A stretch of 49,787 nt of DNA, taken from positions 1 to 49,787 of IMG/VR virus record IMGVR_UViG_3300027806_000009, one strand, 5' to 3'. The DNA comes from a virus. The translations under genes and the position numbers were made by a program. Of this stretch, positions 6,872 to 15,415 are shown in pieces (the stretch's first letter is position 1; each line of letters starts with the position of its first letter). Below the pieces are notes generated by a model. The model saw only the letters and a program-made list of their open reading frames with translations, made no database searches and was not told the origin of the DNA.

Positions 6872-7075
6872 ATGACCACCCCACCCGAGAAGCCCAGTGC
6901 CGAACTCCGCAGATACGCCCAGCGAATCGAGCGAATGAACGCCTCAACCGGCGTACACACTTGGTACGGGTGCAAGAAGTGCGGCAAGCCCACGCGCGGG
7001 GGTCAAGACAACTGCCACATCTGCCTCTACGATGAGGCCGATCGGATGGAGCGGGAGGAAGGGGGGAGAGGGTGA
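6872..7075 (+). CDS. Small zinc-ribbon protein, 67 aa
   Basis: CKKCGKPTRGGQDNCHIC forms a Cys4 zinc-ribbon candidate around residues 34-52, flanked by charged helices. It overlaps the next gene by 4 bases. Together with the products at 4234, 44762 and 47520 it is one of four small Cys4 proteins in the genome. Confidence 0.65.
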   Translation: MTTPPEKPSAELRRYAQRIERMNASTGVHTWYGCKKCGKPTRGGQDNCHICLYDEADRMEREEGGRG

Positions 7076-7674
7076 AAGCCACCAACCTGCTAGAGCAAAG
7101 GCGGCTGGAGCAGGCGAAGATCGCGCCTCCGGTGCTGCCCAAGCCCAAACCCCCGGCCAAGCCACGCCCAGCCCCGACCAACGCGCGGGCGATCGTCAAG
7201 CCCACGCCGGGGCACATGGGGGTGGTGTGGCCCGCGCACCCGCGCCGGGCAGCCAAAGAGCCAGCCGTCAGCGAGGAAGTCAGCCGGAATATCAACGCCC
7301 TGTTTGACTGCTGGTGTGTGCATCTTTGCATTAGCCGTGGCTTCGTGTTAGACTTGGACGAGAGCAAGATGCCGGAGTCAAGCCGCGAGGCGTGCAGACG
7401 CACAATCTGGTGCGCACTGCTGGAGATGGGGTGTGAGGAAGTGAAAATCGCGGGCACTTTCCGCGTCTACCGGAACGAGATCAGGAACACGGCGTATCAC
7501 TTCAGGCACGGTACGCGCTGGTGGCAATACAATAACCAAGGGAGGCAAGGATGCTCAAAGAACTCATCGGTGGACTTGACCGATCAACCGGCACTAGCGA
7601 GGCCGAAAGCCTCTACAACAAGCAGATCGCGCTCGAATCCAGGTACGCGGGCCGTGGGTTTGCCGATGCGATAG
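7072..7674 (+). CDS. Hypothetical protein, 200 aa, overlapping the RNA polymerase start
   Basis: GTG 7072 overlaps the previous stop. Residues about 15-65 are Pro/Ala/Lys-rich and disordered; about 68-150 form a Cys- and Trp-containing folded part (LFDCWCVHLCISRGF). The last 40 residues are translated from sequence that also encodes the start of the RNA polymerase, a 124-base overlap far longer than any other here. That tail is Ser- and Arg-rich and looks like non-evolved coding. The overlap may couple polymerase translation to this gene. Confidence 0.55.
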   Translation: MKATNLLEQRRLEQAKIAPPVLPKPKPPAKPRPAPTNARAIVKPTPGHMGVVWPAHPRRAAKEPAVSEEVSRNINALFDCWCVHLCISRGFVLDLDESKMPESSREACRRTIWCALLEMGCEEVKIAGTFRVYRNEIRNTAYHFRHGTRWWQYNNQGRQGCSKNSSVDLTDQPALARPKASTTSRSRSNPGTRAVGLPMR

Positions 7675-10133
7675 CCGAAGCGCAGGAGAACATCAGGAAG
7701 GGCAAGGGCGGTCGTCTGCGGCCTGCCGAACGGATGATCGCCCTGTGGTTCGGTGAGATGGAATCGGTCGTGCGTCAGGCGGTGAAGATCGCCAAGTCCG
7801 ACCCCGACAAAGTATCGGCCCACTACGCGCCGGGCCTTGCGCTGGTCGTGGGCACAAGCCCGAAGATCGCCACGGCCACGGCGATGATGACCATGATCTC
7901 GCGGGTGATGCGAGACCCTAGCGGGTCGTCCTATACATCGTGTGCGACCGAGATTGGCAACCTGCTACAAGCCGAGGCCGAGGTGATCGCCATGCGGAAA
8001 CTGCTACGACAGCGGACAAAGCGTTGCCGCGAGGCGGGCGACTTGGCCGGGATCAGGCGGGCATCGCGGACGCGGAAGAAGGTCAACGAGTTTGGCGACA
8101 GGCACCTAATTCACAAGGCCGCTGCGAACATGACCGCCGCCGAGGGGATGATCCTAGAGACGCGGGGGAAGATCGAGCGCACCCGCGCCGGGGCGTGGCT
8201 GATCGAACTGGTCAAACAGACCTGCATCATCGTCAAGCAGGACAAAACCGAGGTTGACGCTTTCCGGGTCGCCAAGGAGCCGGGGGTAAAGAAGCGCAGG
8301 CTGGTCCTCTACGCCCACCCCGACATGCTTGCCCACTTGGACAAGGGGATCAAGGCCCGCGCCGCTATCCGGCCCCGGTGCCCGATCATGGTCGTCCAGC
8401 CCCCATCGTGGGCCGACACCCAAGCGGGTGGGTATCTGGTGATCCGCAAGGGGATCGTCGCCAACGCCGGGCCTATGCACAAGGCTGAACTTGCGCGCCA
8501 CGACATGAGCCGGACGTTTAGGGGCATCGACGCGATGAACCGGCCCGCGTACCGAATGTGTGGCCCGATTCTGGACACCTTCAAGCATCTGTGGTGTGAT
8601 GAGCAATCCTGCCCGGTTCTCCCAGCGCAAGAAGACCCGATCGCCCCGACGTTCCCGCACGCGGACATTGTTCCGAAGGACAAATACTACCGCTGGAAGC
8701 GTTCGGAGGAAGGGGCAACGTGGCTGAAAAGCGTCGAGGGTTCGCGGTGGCGGATGCTCTGGCGTGGGCACATCTCCAAGGTGCGGGAACTGAAGGCAGA
8801 CCGCAAGGGGATGGTGATGCTGATGAGCGCGGCGAAGGACGCGGGCACCTCGGCGTTCTGGATACCAAACCGCCTCCAATGCCAAGGTCGCCAGCAACCC
8901 ATGACCCAGCACTTGAACGGCCACGCAACCGACTTGGCCGAGGCGATGCTGTTGTTCGACCGACCGGTTGAGCCGGGTGAGGACGGGCGGGAGTTCATGG
9001 CCCTGCAACTGGCAAACGCCTGGGGCCTAGACGGGTGGGATAAACGCCCCTTGGCCCAGCGGGTCCGGTTCGTCGATGAACACCGGCAGATGATCGAGGC
9101 CGTGGCGCGCGACCCGCTGAAGAACCGCGAGTGGATGATGGGGGACAAGAAAACGCGGTGGCAGTTCCTAGCCGCGTGCATGGCGTGGCATGACCCGGAG
9201 ATGGCCCGGCACGCGCCATCGTCGGTTGATTGCTCGTGCAACGGCCTACAGCACAGCGCGGCTATGTCGCGGGACGAGAATCTTGGGCGGCTGGTGAACC
9301 TTATGGACACCGGCAGGCGAGAGAACGTACACGGCGACGCGGCTGCGTTGCTGCTGAAAAGGGTGCAGGCCGACGCGGCGAGGGGCGACAAGTGGGGCAC
9401 GCAGATGGTCGGCCATGTAGACAGCAACCTGTGTAAGCAGCCGGTGATGACCGAAACCTATGGCGTTACCCACCGTGGCCGGACGGAGCAGTTCGCGGCC
9501 AAACTGGAGGATCGCGGATGGACCTCGCCCAGCGGCGGGCCTTCGCCAGAGGCGTACTGGGCCAGTTCGTACCTTGCCAAGATGATGCCCGACGTGATGA
9601 ATGACCTTGGGCGTTCGGCGAGGGAGATGATGCTTTGGCAGCAGGAGAGCGTCAAGCGAATCATCCGGCAAACGAACCAGCCAATCGGGTGGCTCACGCC
9701 GATCATCGGCTTCCCGGTGGTGATCGAGAAAATTCAGGAGAAAACCCGGCAGATTCGCACCTGCGAGCATCGGCTTTCGATGTTCGTCCCGGTCGAGGAC
9801 ATGGTGATCGACTGCGACGCGACGGTTACGGCGATTGCGGCGATGCACACCCACTCTCTCGACGGCACCCACAATATGCTCAACGCGATGGAGTGTGCCC
9901 GGCGCGACATCGACTACCGATCAAAGCACGACCAGTTTACGACCCACTCGGGCCGGATGCGGGAGGCAAAAAAGATATTTGCCGAGCAGTTTGTCGAACT
10001 GCACAAGTCCGACCTGCGGCTCGACCTCGCAAACCAGTGGACCGAGCGGTACAAGGTGGACCTGCCACCCCTGCCGGAGCGGGGGACGCTTGACCTGAAC
10101 GCCGTACTAACAAGTCCCTACTTTGCCAGTTAG
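7551..10133 (+). CDS. T7-type single-subunit DNA-directed RNA polymerase
   Basis: 860 residues, close to T7 RNA polymerase. The start ATG 7551 has GGGAGG upstream. Motif A is VDCSCNGLQHSAAM with the metal-binding D560. Motif B is KQPVMTETYG with K629 and Y637 at T7 spacing, but the arginine that lies four residues before this lysine in T7 is a serine here. Motif C reads MHTHSLDGTH, so the expected H-D pair is absent and the nearest aspartate is D771, two places later. The gene lies just before the structural genes, as in phiKMV-like phages, and should transcribe the late genes from promoters I could not identify. Confidence 0.95.
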   Translation: MLKELIGGLDRSTGTSEAESLYNKQIALESRYAGRGFADAIAEAQENIRKGKGGRLRPAERMIALWFGEMESVVRQAVKIAKSDPDKVSAHYAPGLALVVGTSPKIATATAMMTMISRVMRDPSGSSYTSCATEIGNLLQAEAEVIAMRKLLRQRTKRCREAGDLAGIRRASRTRKKVNEFGDRHLIHKAAANMTAAEGMILETRGKIERTRAGAWLIELVKQTCIIVKQDKTEVDAFRVAKEPGVKKRRLVLYAHPDMLAHLDKGIKARAAIRPRCPIMVVQPPSWADTQAGGYLVIRKGIVANAGPMHKAELARHDMSRTFRGIDAMNRPAYRMCGPILDTFKHLWCDEQSCPVLPAQEDPIAPTFPHADIVPKDKYYRWKRSEEGATWLKSVEGSRWRMLWRGHISKVRELKADRKGMVMLMSAAKDAGTSAFWIPNRLQCQGRQQPMTQHLNGHATDLAEAMLLFDRPVEPGEDGREFMALQLANAWGLDGWDKRPLAQRVRFVDEHRQMIEAVARDPLKNREWMMGDKKTRWQFLAACMAWHDPEMARHAPSSVDCSCNGLQHSAAMSRDENLGRLVNLMDTGRRENVHGDAAALLLKRVQADAARGDKWGTQMVGHVDSNLCKQPVMTETYGVTHRGRTEQFAAKLEDRGWTSPSGGPSPEAYWASSYLAKMMPDVMNDLGRSAREMMLWQQESVKRIIRQTNQPIGWLTPIIGFPVVIEKIQEKTRQIRTCEHRLSMFVPVEDMVIDCDATVTAIAAMHTHSLDGTHNMLNAMECARRDIDYRSKHDQFTTHSGRMREAKKIFAEQFVELHKSDLRLDLANQWTERYKVDLPPLPERGTLDLNAVLTSPYFAS

Positions 10134-10145
10134 GAAGGAACTGTC

Positions 10146-10343
10146 ATGGAAGAGCCGTTTGACTTTTTCTCGAAGCACAAGCCACTTGCGAGCATCACCC
10201 GCCACGAGGACAAAAAAGGCAAGCCTACGGGTAAATACGTACTGCACCTATTCCGACCGGGGCTTTCCGGATCGACCGTTCTTACGCGAGGGCAAATGAC
10301 TGGGCTTGCCGACATCATCTTGCACATGACCAAAGAGGACTGA
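10146..10343 (+). CDS. Hypothetical protein, 65 aa
   Basis: ATG 10146 follows TAGGAAGGAA. The small protein has MEEPFDFFSKHKPL, then alternating strand-like segments (KYVLHLFRPG, STVLTRGQMTGLADIIL). No family recognised. It is the last gene before the AT-rich inverted-repeat element at 10354-10400. Confidence 0.6.
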   Translation: MEEPFDFFSKHKPLASITRHEDKKGKPTGKYVLHLFRPGLSGSTVLTRGQMTGLADIILHMTKED

Positions 10344-10353
10344 TCTTTACCAG

Positions 10354-10400
10354 TTTTCAATGTTTTCTGAAAGTTCAGAAACTACTGAAAGTGTTGAAAA
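10354..10400. promoter_or_regulatory. Nested inverted repeats before the structural genes
   Basis: An AT-rich gap separates 10343 and 10438 in an otherwise GC-rich genome. It holds a palindrome with arms TTTCTGAA (10364-10371) and TTCAGAAA (10374-10381) and 2 bases between. This is nested within outer arms TTTTCAA (10354-10360) and TTGAAAA (10394-10400). CTGAAAG occurs twice. It could be an operator, a terminator-like hairpin or a late promoter. It marks the boundary between the polymerase and virion modules. Confidence 0.55.
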
Positions 10401-10437
10401 TGTGGCAATGGCAGTTCTGGCGAGGGGATGAGATCGC

Positions 10438-10926
10438 ATGACCGCTTCACTATTGCGGTTGTACGGTGAATATCCGTACATCCATATCTGCGCCATGACA
10501 CCAGGTACCCCGTACTCCCGCGCCGTCGCCCAGTGGATAGGCGAAAAGCCTACCCACTGCTGGCCGGTCGTTGGCGGCATTCATTTCCACATCTTGTTTC
10601 CGGTAAATGTTTGGGCTGCCGCCGCTATGCTACCAGAAACCGGCTGGGTGCGTGTGAAGGTCCACCCCCAGCGAATGATGACCGCCGTTTCGCTTTGTTA
10701 TCGGTCCTTGGATACCATGCGGCACAGCCCAAAGGCTTCGGCACGGTGGTACAAAAAAGACCCTAGACCGGGGCGTAGGCCGGATGATTGCGTGGCCCTG
10801 TGCCTTCGCGTGCTGGCCCACGTAGGGGTTCACCTGCCCCGCCCGATTGTTACACCAGGAGACGTTCTCAATGCCCTTGCCAAGCACCCTCGCGCCGCTG
10901 GTCAAGCCGCCAAACCCGCTGATTGA
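10438..10926 (+). CDS. Possible permuted NlpC/P60-like cysteine hydrolase, 162 aa
   Basis: The N-terminal part has SRAVAQWIGEKPTHCWPVV (an Ala/Trp helix then a His), and the C-terminal part has RPDDCVALCLRVLAHVGVHL followed by VTPGDVLNAL. A His early and a Cys at the start of a late helix, then P.D.L, is the layout of permuted papain-like proteins of the YiiX/NlpC type. If so C118 or a neighbour would be the nucleophile. The claim rests on pattern only. Its place next to the portal suggests a virion or lysis role. The last 56 bases overlap the next gene. Confidence 0.5.
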   Translation: MTASLLRLYGEYPYIHICAMTPGTPYSRAVAQWIGEKPTHCWPVVGGIHFHILFPVNVWAAAAMLPETGWVRVKVHPQRMMTAVSLCYRSLDTMRHSPKASARWYKKDPRPGRRPDDCVALCLRVLAHVGVHLPRPIVTPGDVLNALAKHPRAAGQAAKPAD

Positions 10927-11116
10927 GGCGTGGCGCAAGGCCGGGGTAGACAAGTCGGTGGCTGAGAAGATCGTCCGGGCTACCCAAGGTGTCATCGCCA
11001 ACCCCGAACTGCCTATCGGCGCGGATCAGGCTGGCCGCGATGCGTACTTCCTCGCCCTTGGCGGTTATCACATGCTGCGCGATCTGTTCGAATACGCCAC
11101 GGCCAACAAAGAATGA
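10871..11116 (+). CDS. Small helical protein upstream of portal, 81 aa
   Basis: ATG 10871 is chosen for the AGGAGA 9 bases upstream. The protein is helical (LIEAWRKAGVDKSVAEKIVRATQGVI, then GGYHMLRDLFEYA). T7-like phages often carry a small gene immediately before the portal, some of them virion assembly factors. This overlaps the portal gene by 4 bases. The exact role is unknown. Confidence 0.6.
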   Translation: MPLPSTLAPLVKPPNPLIEAWRKAGVDKSVAEKIVRATQGVIANPELPIGADQAGRDAYFLALGGYHMLRDLFEYATANKE

Positions 11117-12762
11117 CAAACTACACCCAGCCCGACCCCCTCAAATCGGGGGACGTTCGGAGGGCCTACGACGACCTTGTTCCCACGCGGCGGATGCACA
11201 ACAACTTCGCCGAGAGCGTCGCCCGCGAGGTTGACCCACGCGCGTTCCCGCCCGAGATTACGAGCGACGGCGATACGTTCCTGCAACCCGCACAGTGGGA
11301 GGGTTCGCTTGGAGATCAGGCGTTCGTCGGTCGGTACGTCGCCAACGCCTTCCCCGCCACGGGCGAGCCTTGGCTTGATCTAGACATTGACGACAGGCGC
11401 GAGCAGAACGCGGACCCGCAGGTGGTACAGTACGTGCGGGCCTTGGTTCGTAACTACGGAACAACGATCAACAACCGCCTCTACTCGGCCAACACCAAGG
11501 GCCTTGATTCGGGCGGGTTCCAGCGTCGGATGCACGCCGTAGCCAAGCAGTTGAGCATTGTCGGCGGCTGCATCGTGCGAGGGCTTCCCGGCCTTCGAGT
11601 CGAGGTTATTGACCGCCGCCGCTACGTCGTCCACCGCAATCAAGCGGGCGACGTTGAGCAGATCATCACCACCCACCGGATCGACCCCCTGCGCCTGCCC
11701 GCCGATCGGATGGCGAAGATTCAACTCCCAGAAAAGTGGATGGAGAAGAAGATCGAAGATCGGCGAGTGGTGGTCTACACCTCGCAGACACAGGTGATGG
11801 AGGGAGATGACAAGGGAAAGTTCAAGTTGGTTGAGGAATGCAACGGTAACACTATCTTCGAGCAGACTACGCCGGTTGCAACGATGTGGAACCCCTGCTG
11901 GTCGCTCACGCAGGACCAGATGGGCGAGGTCGGGGCAATGGGGCAATACCTCACGCTGCTGCAAGAACTGGCCTTTGTCCAAGACGTTATCCGCAAACTG
12001 ACGGCCCTGAACACCGATGTTGCTGTCGGCATCGACAACAACATGCCGCTGTCCCCCCGCCAGTTGTTCGGCGGCGAGTGGGGCCGGACGATCCGTGGCG
12101 TGAACGTAACGCCCGACGGTCGGATCGGGAACATCGGCGTTCTCGAACTGGACAAGTCAGCCGCGCTCCGCGAGGCGTACCAGTATTACCAGACGCTTCG
12201 GCAGACGGCGTTCCAGGTGTTCGGCATCGGATCGTCGATCGCGCCCCAGAAGGAGCGCGTTACCGCCGAGCAGATCAACTTGATCCGGTCGGATATCTCC
12301 GAGCGTTCGTACTCGCTGCTGATCGCCAGTTACGACTCACTTATGCAGCCAATGGCGCAGTGGGCCTATTGGCAGGCGGTCAAGGACGGGATCATTGAAC
12401 TGCCAGAGGAAGGCACGCCCGAGGCCGAGTTGCTTTCCAAGACGATTATCCCCCGCGTTCTGACCGGATCGGCTACTATTGCAAGCCAGCGTCGGGTAGA
12501 AAAAATCTACAGTCTGTATCAGGCCGCACAAGTCATCCCCAAATCTGCCGAAGTTCTCAACCACAGCATCATCTTCCAGCAGATCGCCACAGATATCGGC
12601 CTTGGGCAGATTCCCGGCTCTGTTTACACGGAAGCCCAGATGCAGGCCAAAGAGCAGCAGGCGATCCAGATGCAGACCAACGCACAGGCCCAACTCGCGG
12701 GTGTCAACGCTGCGGCGCAGGCCCAGCAGTCAATCATGGAACAGCAAGGCACAGGAGGCTAA
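11113..12762 (+). CDS. Portal (head-tail connector) protein
   Basis: 549 residues, near T7 gp8 (536). Supporting features are its position before scaffold and capsid, the conserved-type segments TMWNPCWSLTQDQMGEVGAMGQYL, RVTAEQINLIRSD and ERSYSLLIASYDSLMQPM, and a Gln/Ala-rich C-terminal helix (QMQAKEQQAIQMQTNAQAQ). Twelve copies would form the packaging ring through which terminase drives DNA. Confidence 0.9.
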   Translation: MTNYTQPDPLKSGDVRRAYDDLVPTRRMHNNFAESVAREVDPRAFPPEITSDGDTFLQPAQWEGSLGDQAFVGRYVANAFPATGEPWLDLDIDDRREQNADPQVVQYVRALVRNYGTTINNRLYSANTKGLDSGGFQRRMHAVAKQLSIVGGCIVRGLPGLRVEVIDRRRYVVHRNQAGDVEQIITTHRIDPLRLPADRMAKIQLPEKWMEKKIEDRRVVVYTSQTQVMEGDDKGKFKLVEECNGNTIFEQTTPVATMWNPCWSLTQDQMGEVGAMGQYLTLLQELAFVQDVIRKLTALNTDVAVGIDNNMPLSPRQLFGGEWGRTIRGVNVTPDGRIGNIGVLELDKSAALREAYQYYQTLRQTAFQVFGIGSSIAPQKERVTAEQINLIRSDISERSYSLLIASYDSLMQPMAQWAYWQAVKDGIIELPEEGTPEAELLSKTIIPRVLTGSATIASQRRVEKIYSLYQAAQVIPKSAEVLNHSIIFQQIATDIGLGQIPGSVYTEAQMQAKEQQAIQMQTNAQAQLAGVNAAAQAQQSIMEQQGTGG

Positions 12763-12768
12763 CAGAAG

Positions 12769-13671
12769 ATGGCAGATGAAGTTCCCAATCCGACGACCAC
12801 CCCAACGCCCACGCCCCCGGTTTCGACACCGCCCGCAGGCGGCACGCCCGCAACGCCGCCGCCCAAGCCGGAGCCGTTGGCGGGCAAGTTCTCGCCCGAT
12901 GCCAAGGGCATTGCCGACTTCTCCGCTTCGTTGACCGCTATCGCCGAGAAACGCGGCCTTGGCAAGATCAACCTCGGCACGCTGACCGAGGATCAGGCCC
13001 GCGCGATGGTTCCTATCTACAACCAGTTCGCTGGCGACCTGAGTAAGCCGCTCAACCCGATCACGCCCGATGCGCCGGTGCAGGCCGCGCCGCCGGTGGT
13101 GTTTTCGATGAAGGAGGCGATCGAGAAAGTTGGCATCGAATCCCTGAGCAAGTCTTTTGCGGCGATTGAGATGGGTAAAGACCCTGAGAAGGCCGATGCC
13201 GAAGCCTTCGCGTCGGTGTTCAAGAATGTTAGCAATGAGGAGTGGGGGACGCAGGGCCTCAAACTCGTCTACATGGGCAACAAGTACGAGCGCGCACAAG
13301 CACAGACCGCCGCCCGCGCAGCAGCCGGTAGCAAGGCCGCAGAGATCGAGGCGTTCGGCAAGACTATCCCCGGCTGGGAGCAGCGGTTCAACGGCGCAGA
13401 CCCAGCCCAAATCGGCCCGGCGTTTGCCGAGGCGGAACTTGCGTATCTCCGCAAGAGCGCGGGCATCCCGAGCGTCATTGCAGCCGGTGGCAACAGCGGT
13501 AACGTCGCGTCCGGGGTGCAGCCGTTTACAACCGGCATTGAAATCATCAACTCACAGCGAGAGGTCGAGAAGCGGCTTGGACCGGGCAAGGCCATGTTGG
13601 ACCCGTCGTACAAGGCACGATTCCACGCCACACCAGCAAAAGTCAAGGCCGAAGCCCAGCGTCCCCACTAA
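12769..13671 (+). CDS. Capsid assembly scaffolding protein
   Basis: 300 residues between portal and capsid, the T7 gp9 position. Residues 1-45 are Pro/Thr-rich and disordered (NPTTTPTPTPPVSTPPAG); the middle and end are helical and charged, as scaffolds are. GGAGG lies upstream of the ATG. It should guide procapsid assembly and leave the mature head. Confidence 0.8.
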   Translation: MADEVPNPTTTPTPTPPVSTPPAGGTPATPPPKPEPLAGKFSPDAKGIADFSASLTAIAEKRGLGKINLGTLTEDQARAMVPIYNQFAGDLSKPLNPITPDAPVQAAPPVVFSMKEAIEKVGIESLSKSFAAIEMGKDPEKADAEAFASVFKNVSNEEWGTQGLKLVYMGNKYERAQAQTAARAAAGSKAAEIEAFGKTIPGWEQRFNGADPAQIGPAFAEAELAYLRKSAGIPSVIAAGGNSGNVASGVQPFTTGIEIINSQREVEKRLGPGKAMLDPSYKARFHATPAKVKAEAQRPH

Positions 13672-13692
13672 ATCAGAACCCAAGGAGTTTTC

Positions 13693-14082
13693 ATGCTTAC
13701 AGCGCACGACCTGTTCAAGATCAGCCACCAGACAAACGCCGAGATTGTGTTCTACGGCGACGGCACAAGGGACAAGGAGTTCTACGTTGTCGGCTTTGCA
13801 CGCGACAAGTCATCCCTGAAACAACTCAAAGAGTTCAAGGGCCAGACCCGCGACGAGGTGATGCAGAAGTCTCACGAATGGCTGCGCGACGAGTTCAAGG
13901 TCGAGGTCCACGCCCTCAACGACGTGGAGAAGTTGGAGAAAGAGGTCGCTGAACTCCGGTCGCAGGTAGCGGCCCTTGCCGCCCCGGCAGCCGTCAAGGA
14001 GTCTGCCGACGCGCCCACCGTGAGTACGGTCGCGGCTTCACCGCCGACAGTCTCAGAGAAGAAGTCAAAACAAACAAACTGA
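13693..14082 (+). CDS. Hypothetical head-region protein, 129 aa
   Basis: It lies between scaffold and major capsid. The first 75 residues mix strands and helices (AEIVFYGDGTRDKEFYVVGF). Residues about 78-98 form a heptad-like coiled coil (VEKLEKEVAELRSQVAAL), followed by a disordered Ser/Thr/Val/Lys tail. It may be a second assembly factor or a minor head protein. Confidence 0.65.
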   Translation: MLTAHDLFKISHQTNAEIVFYGDGTRDKEFYVVGFARDKSSLKQLKEFKGQTRDEVMQKSHEWLRDEFKVEVHALNDVEKLEKEVAELRSQVAALAAPAAVKESADAPTVSTVAASPPTVSEKKSKQTN

Positions 14083-14092
14083 TTGAACGCTC

Positions 14093-14120
14093 CCGGCTCG
14101 CCCAACGGCGGGCCGGTTGT
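14093..14120 (+). terminator. GC hairpin before the capsid gene
   Basis: Arms CCGGCTCGCC (14093-14102) and GGCGGGCCGG (14107-14116) pair with one G-T wobble across a CAAC loop, followed by TTGTTT. This looks like an intrinsic terminator or a processing hairpin after the 13693 gene. It would let capsid mRNA be controlled separately. Confidence 0.55.
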
Positions 14121-14281
14121 TTACGCCAGCGGTTCCGGCTTCGGCCCGACACCAAAGGCGTTCGCCAACGTCGAGCCATGAGGCAAACCGGCCACCCTCG
14201 CAAGAGGCCCGGTAAGCGCGTGATCCCTTGAACGAGGCGTGTTGTTAGCAACACCCCCACCAACTTCAAGGAAACACACCC
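14121..14281 (+). promoter_or_regulatory. Capsid leader region
   Basis: There is no gene in this 161-base gap. It contains a hairpin with arms GTGTTG and CAACAC (14239-14254), then CAAGGA as the capsid ribosome site. Phage-polymerase promoters would be expected here, but no repeated consensus was found. Confidence 0.4.
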
Positions 14282-15340
14282 ATGTCTAGTTTCAACCCGG
14301 TCAACGTAACGAACCCGAACCTCTCGGGTTCCGACCCGATTGGTCAACTCCGCGATCAGATGGCAAACGATGTCATCTCGATGTACGCAAACAAGGCTTC
14401 TCTCTACACCGCCGGCCTGACCGTAAGCAAGCCCGCAAGCAACGGCGAGAAGTCCGTGGCGTTCGTCCGCTACGGTCGTACAGCACACAACCCCGCGAAC
14501 AAGGCCGTTACGGGCGTTCCGGTCGATCAGCGTCCGGCACCGCAGGACACGGTTCTTGTGCCCGTCGTCCCATCCGAGTGGCAGCGCGCCGCGATTGACC
14601 AGGAAATCAATCTCGACACCGCTATCCCGATCATCCAGCCCCACACGCAGGCGACGTTCTCGAACATGATGGAGCAGTGGGACCGTCGGTTCCTCCGCAC
14701 CCTCACGCTCAACTCGCAGGCGGCTGCGGTGTCGGGCATCAGTTCGGCCCCGGCTTCAGTAACTATCACTTCTGGCGGCGCAACACAGGTATCGACTTTC
14801 TGCCCGATCACCACGGCGGGCGGCGACGCGCTGCTGACAAAGATTGCAGAACTCAGGCTTGCCATGATCGACCTCGAAGAGGGCCTTGACGAAGGCAGCC
14901 TGCGGCTGATTGTCCGTCCTGCGGTTCTGGCATCTATCCGCCAGAGCAACAGGTTCATGTCGCGCGACTACAACAGCGAGGCAAACGTCCCCGCTGCATA
15001 CGTCGGTCAGATCGAAGGGATGCAGGTTCTTTCGGTCCACGAATCGCTGTGGCCCAAGACCAACATCACGATCGGCACCGGCACGGCGAACGACACGGAC
15101 AGCAACTACCTTGTTGACGCTCGGTTCGCCAGCACCGCAGGCGCGCCCGGCCTGTTCATTGTTGCTGTTGGCAACGACGCCGGTCCCGTCGCTGAGAGCA
15201 GCGCACCGAACCGCCAGGGCCTTGAAATCCGTCCGTACTTCGACGACAAGACCGACACGGTGTTCATCCAGACCCGCCAGCGTTACTGCATGCGCCGCTT
15301 CGTTCCTTCCCGCTCCGGCGTTCTCTGGTTCAAGGGCTAA
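14282..15340 (+). CDS. Major capsid protein
   Basis: 352 residues, the size of T7 gp10A (345). Typical segments are VVPSEWQRAAIDQEINLDTA, LRLIVRPAVLASIRQSNRFMSRDY and YVGQIEGMQVLSVHESLWP, the last matching the T7-type strand before the C-terminus. It has its own leader and terminator-like hairpin upstream, consistent with high expression. A small hairpin (15388-15401) follows before the next gene. Confidence 0.9.
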   Translation: MSSFNPVNVTNPNLSGSDPIGQLRDQMANDVISMYANKASLYTAGLTVSKPASNGEKSVAFVRYGRTAHNPANKAVTGVPVDQRPAPQDTVLVPVVPSEWQRAAIDQEINLDTAIPIIQPHTQATFSNMMEQWDRRFLRTLTLNSQAAAVSGISSAPASVTITSGGATQVSTFCPITTAGGDALLTKIAELRLAMIDLEEGLDEGSLRLIVRPAVLASIRQSNRFMSRDYNSEANVPAAYVGQIEGMQVLSVHESLWPKTNITIGTGTANDTDSNYLVDARFASTAGAPGLFIVAVGNDAGPVAESSAPNRQGLEIRPYFDDKTDTVFIQTRQRYCMRRFVPSRSGVLWFKG

Positions 15341-15415
15341 TCCAAGTCTCGTTGCTGTCGTTTTCTTTTCACCCATCAAACACACCACCGCCACAAGGCG
15401 GAATGGAGATATCCC

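Noticed and set aside
8154-9427. Minus-strand frames of about 250-280 codons opposite the RNA polymerase
   Set aside because: The plus-strand polymerase motifs are clear, and the opposite frames have no motifs or start signals.
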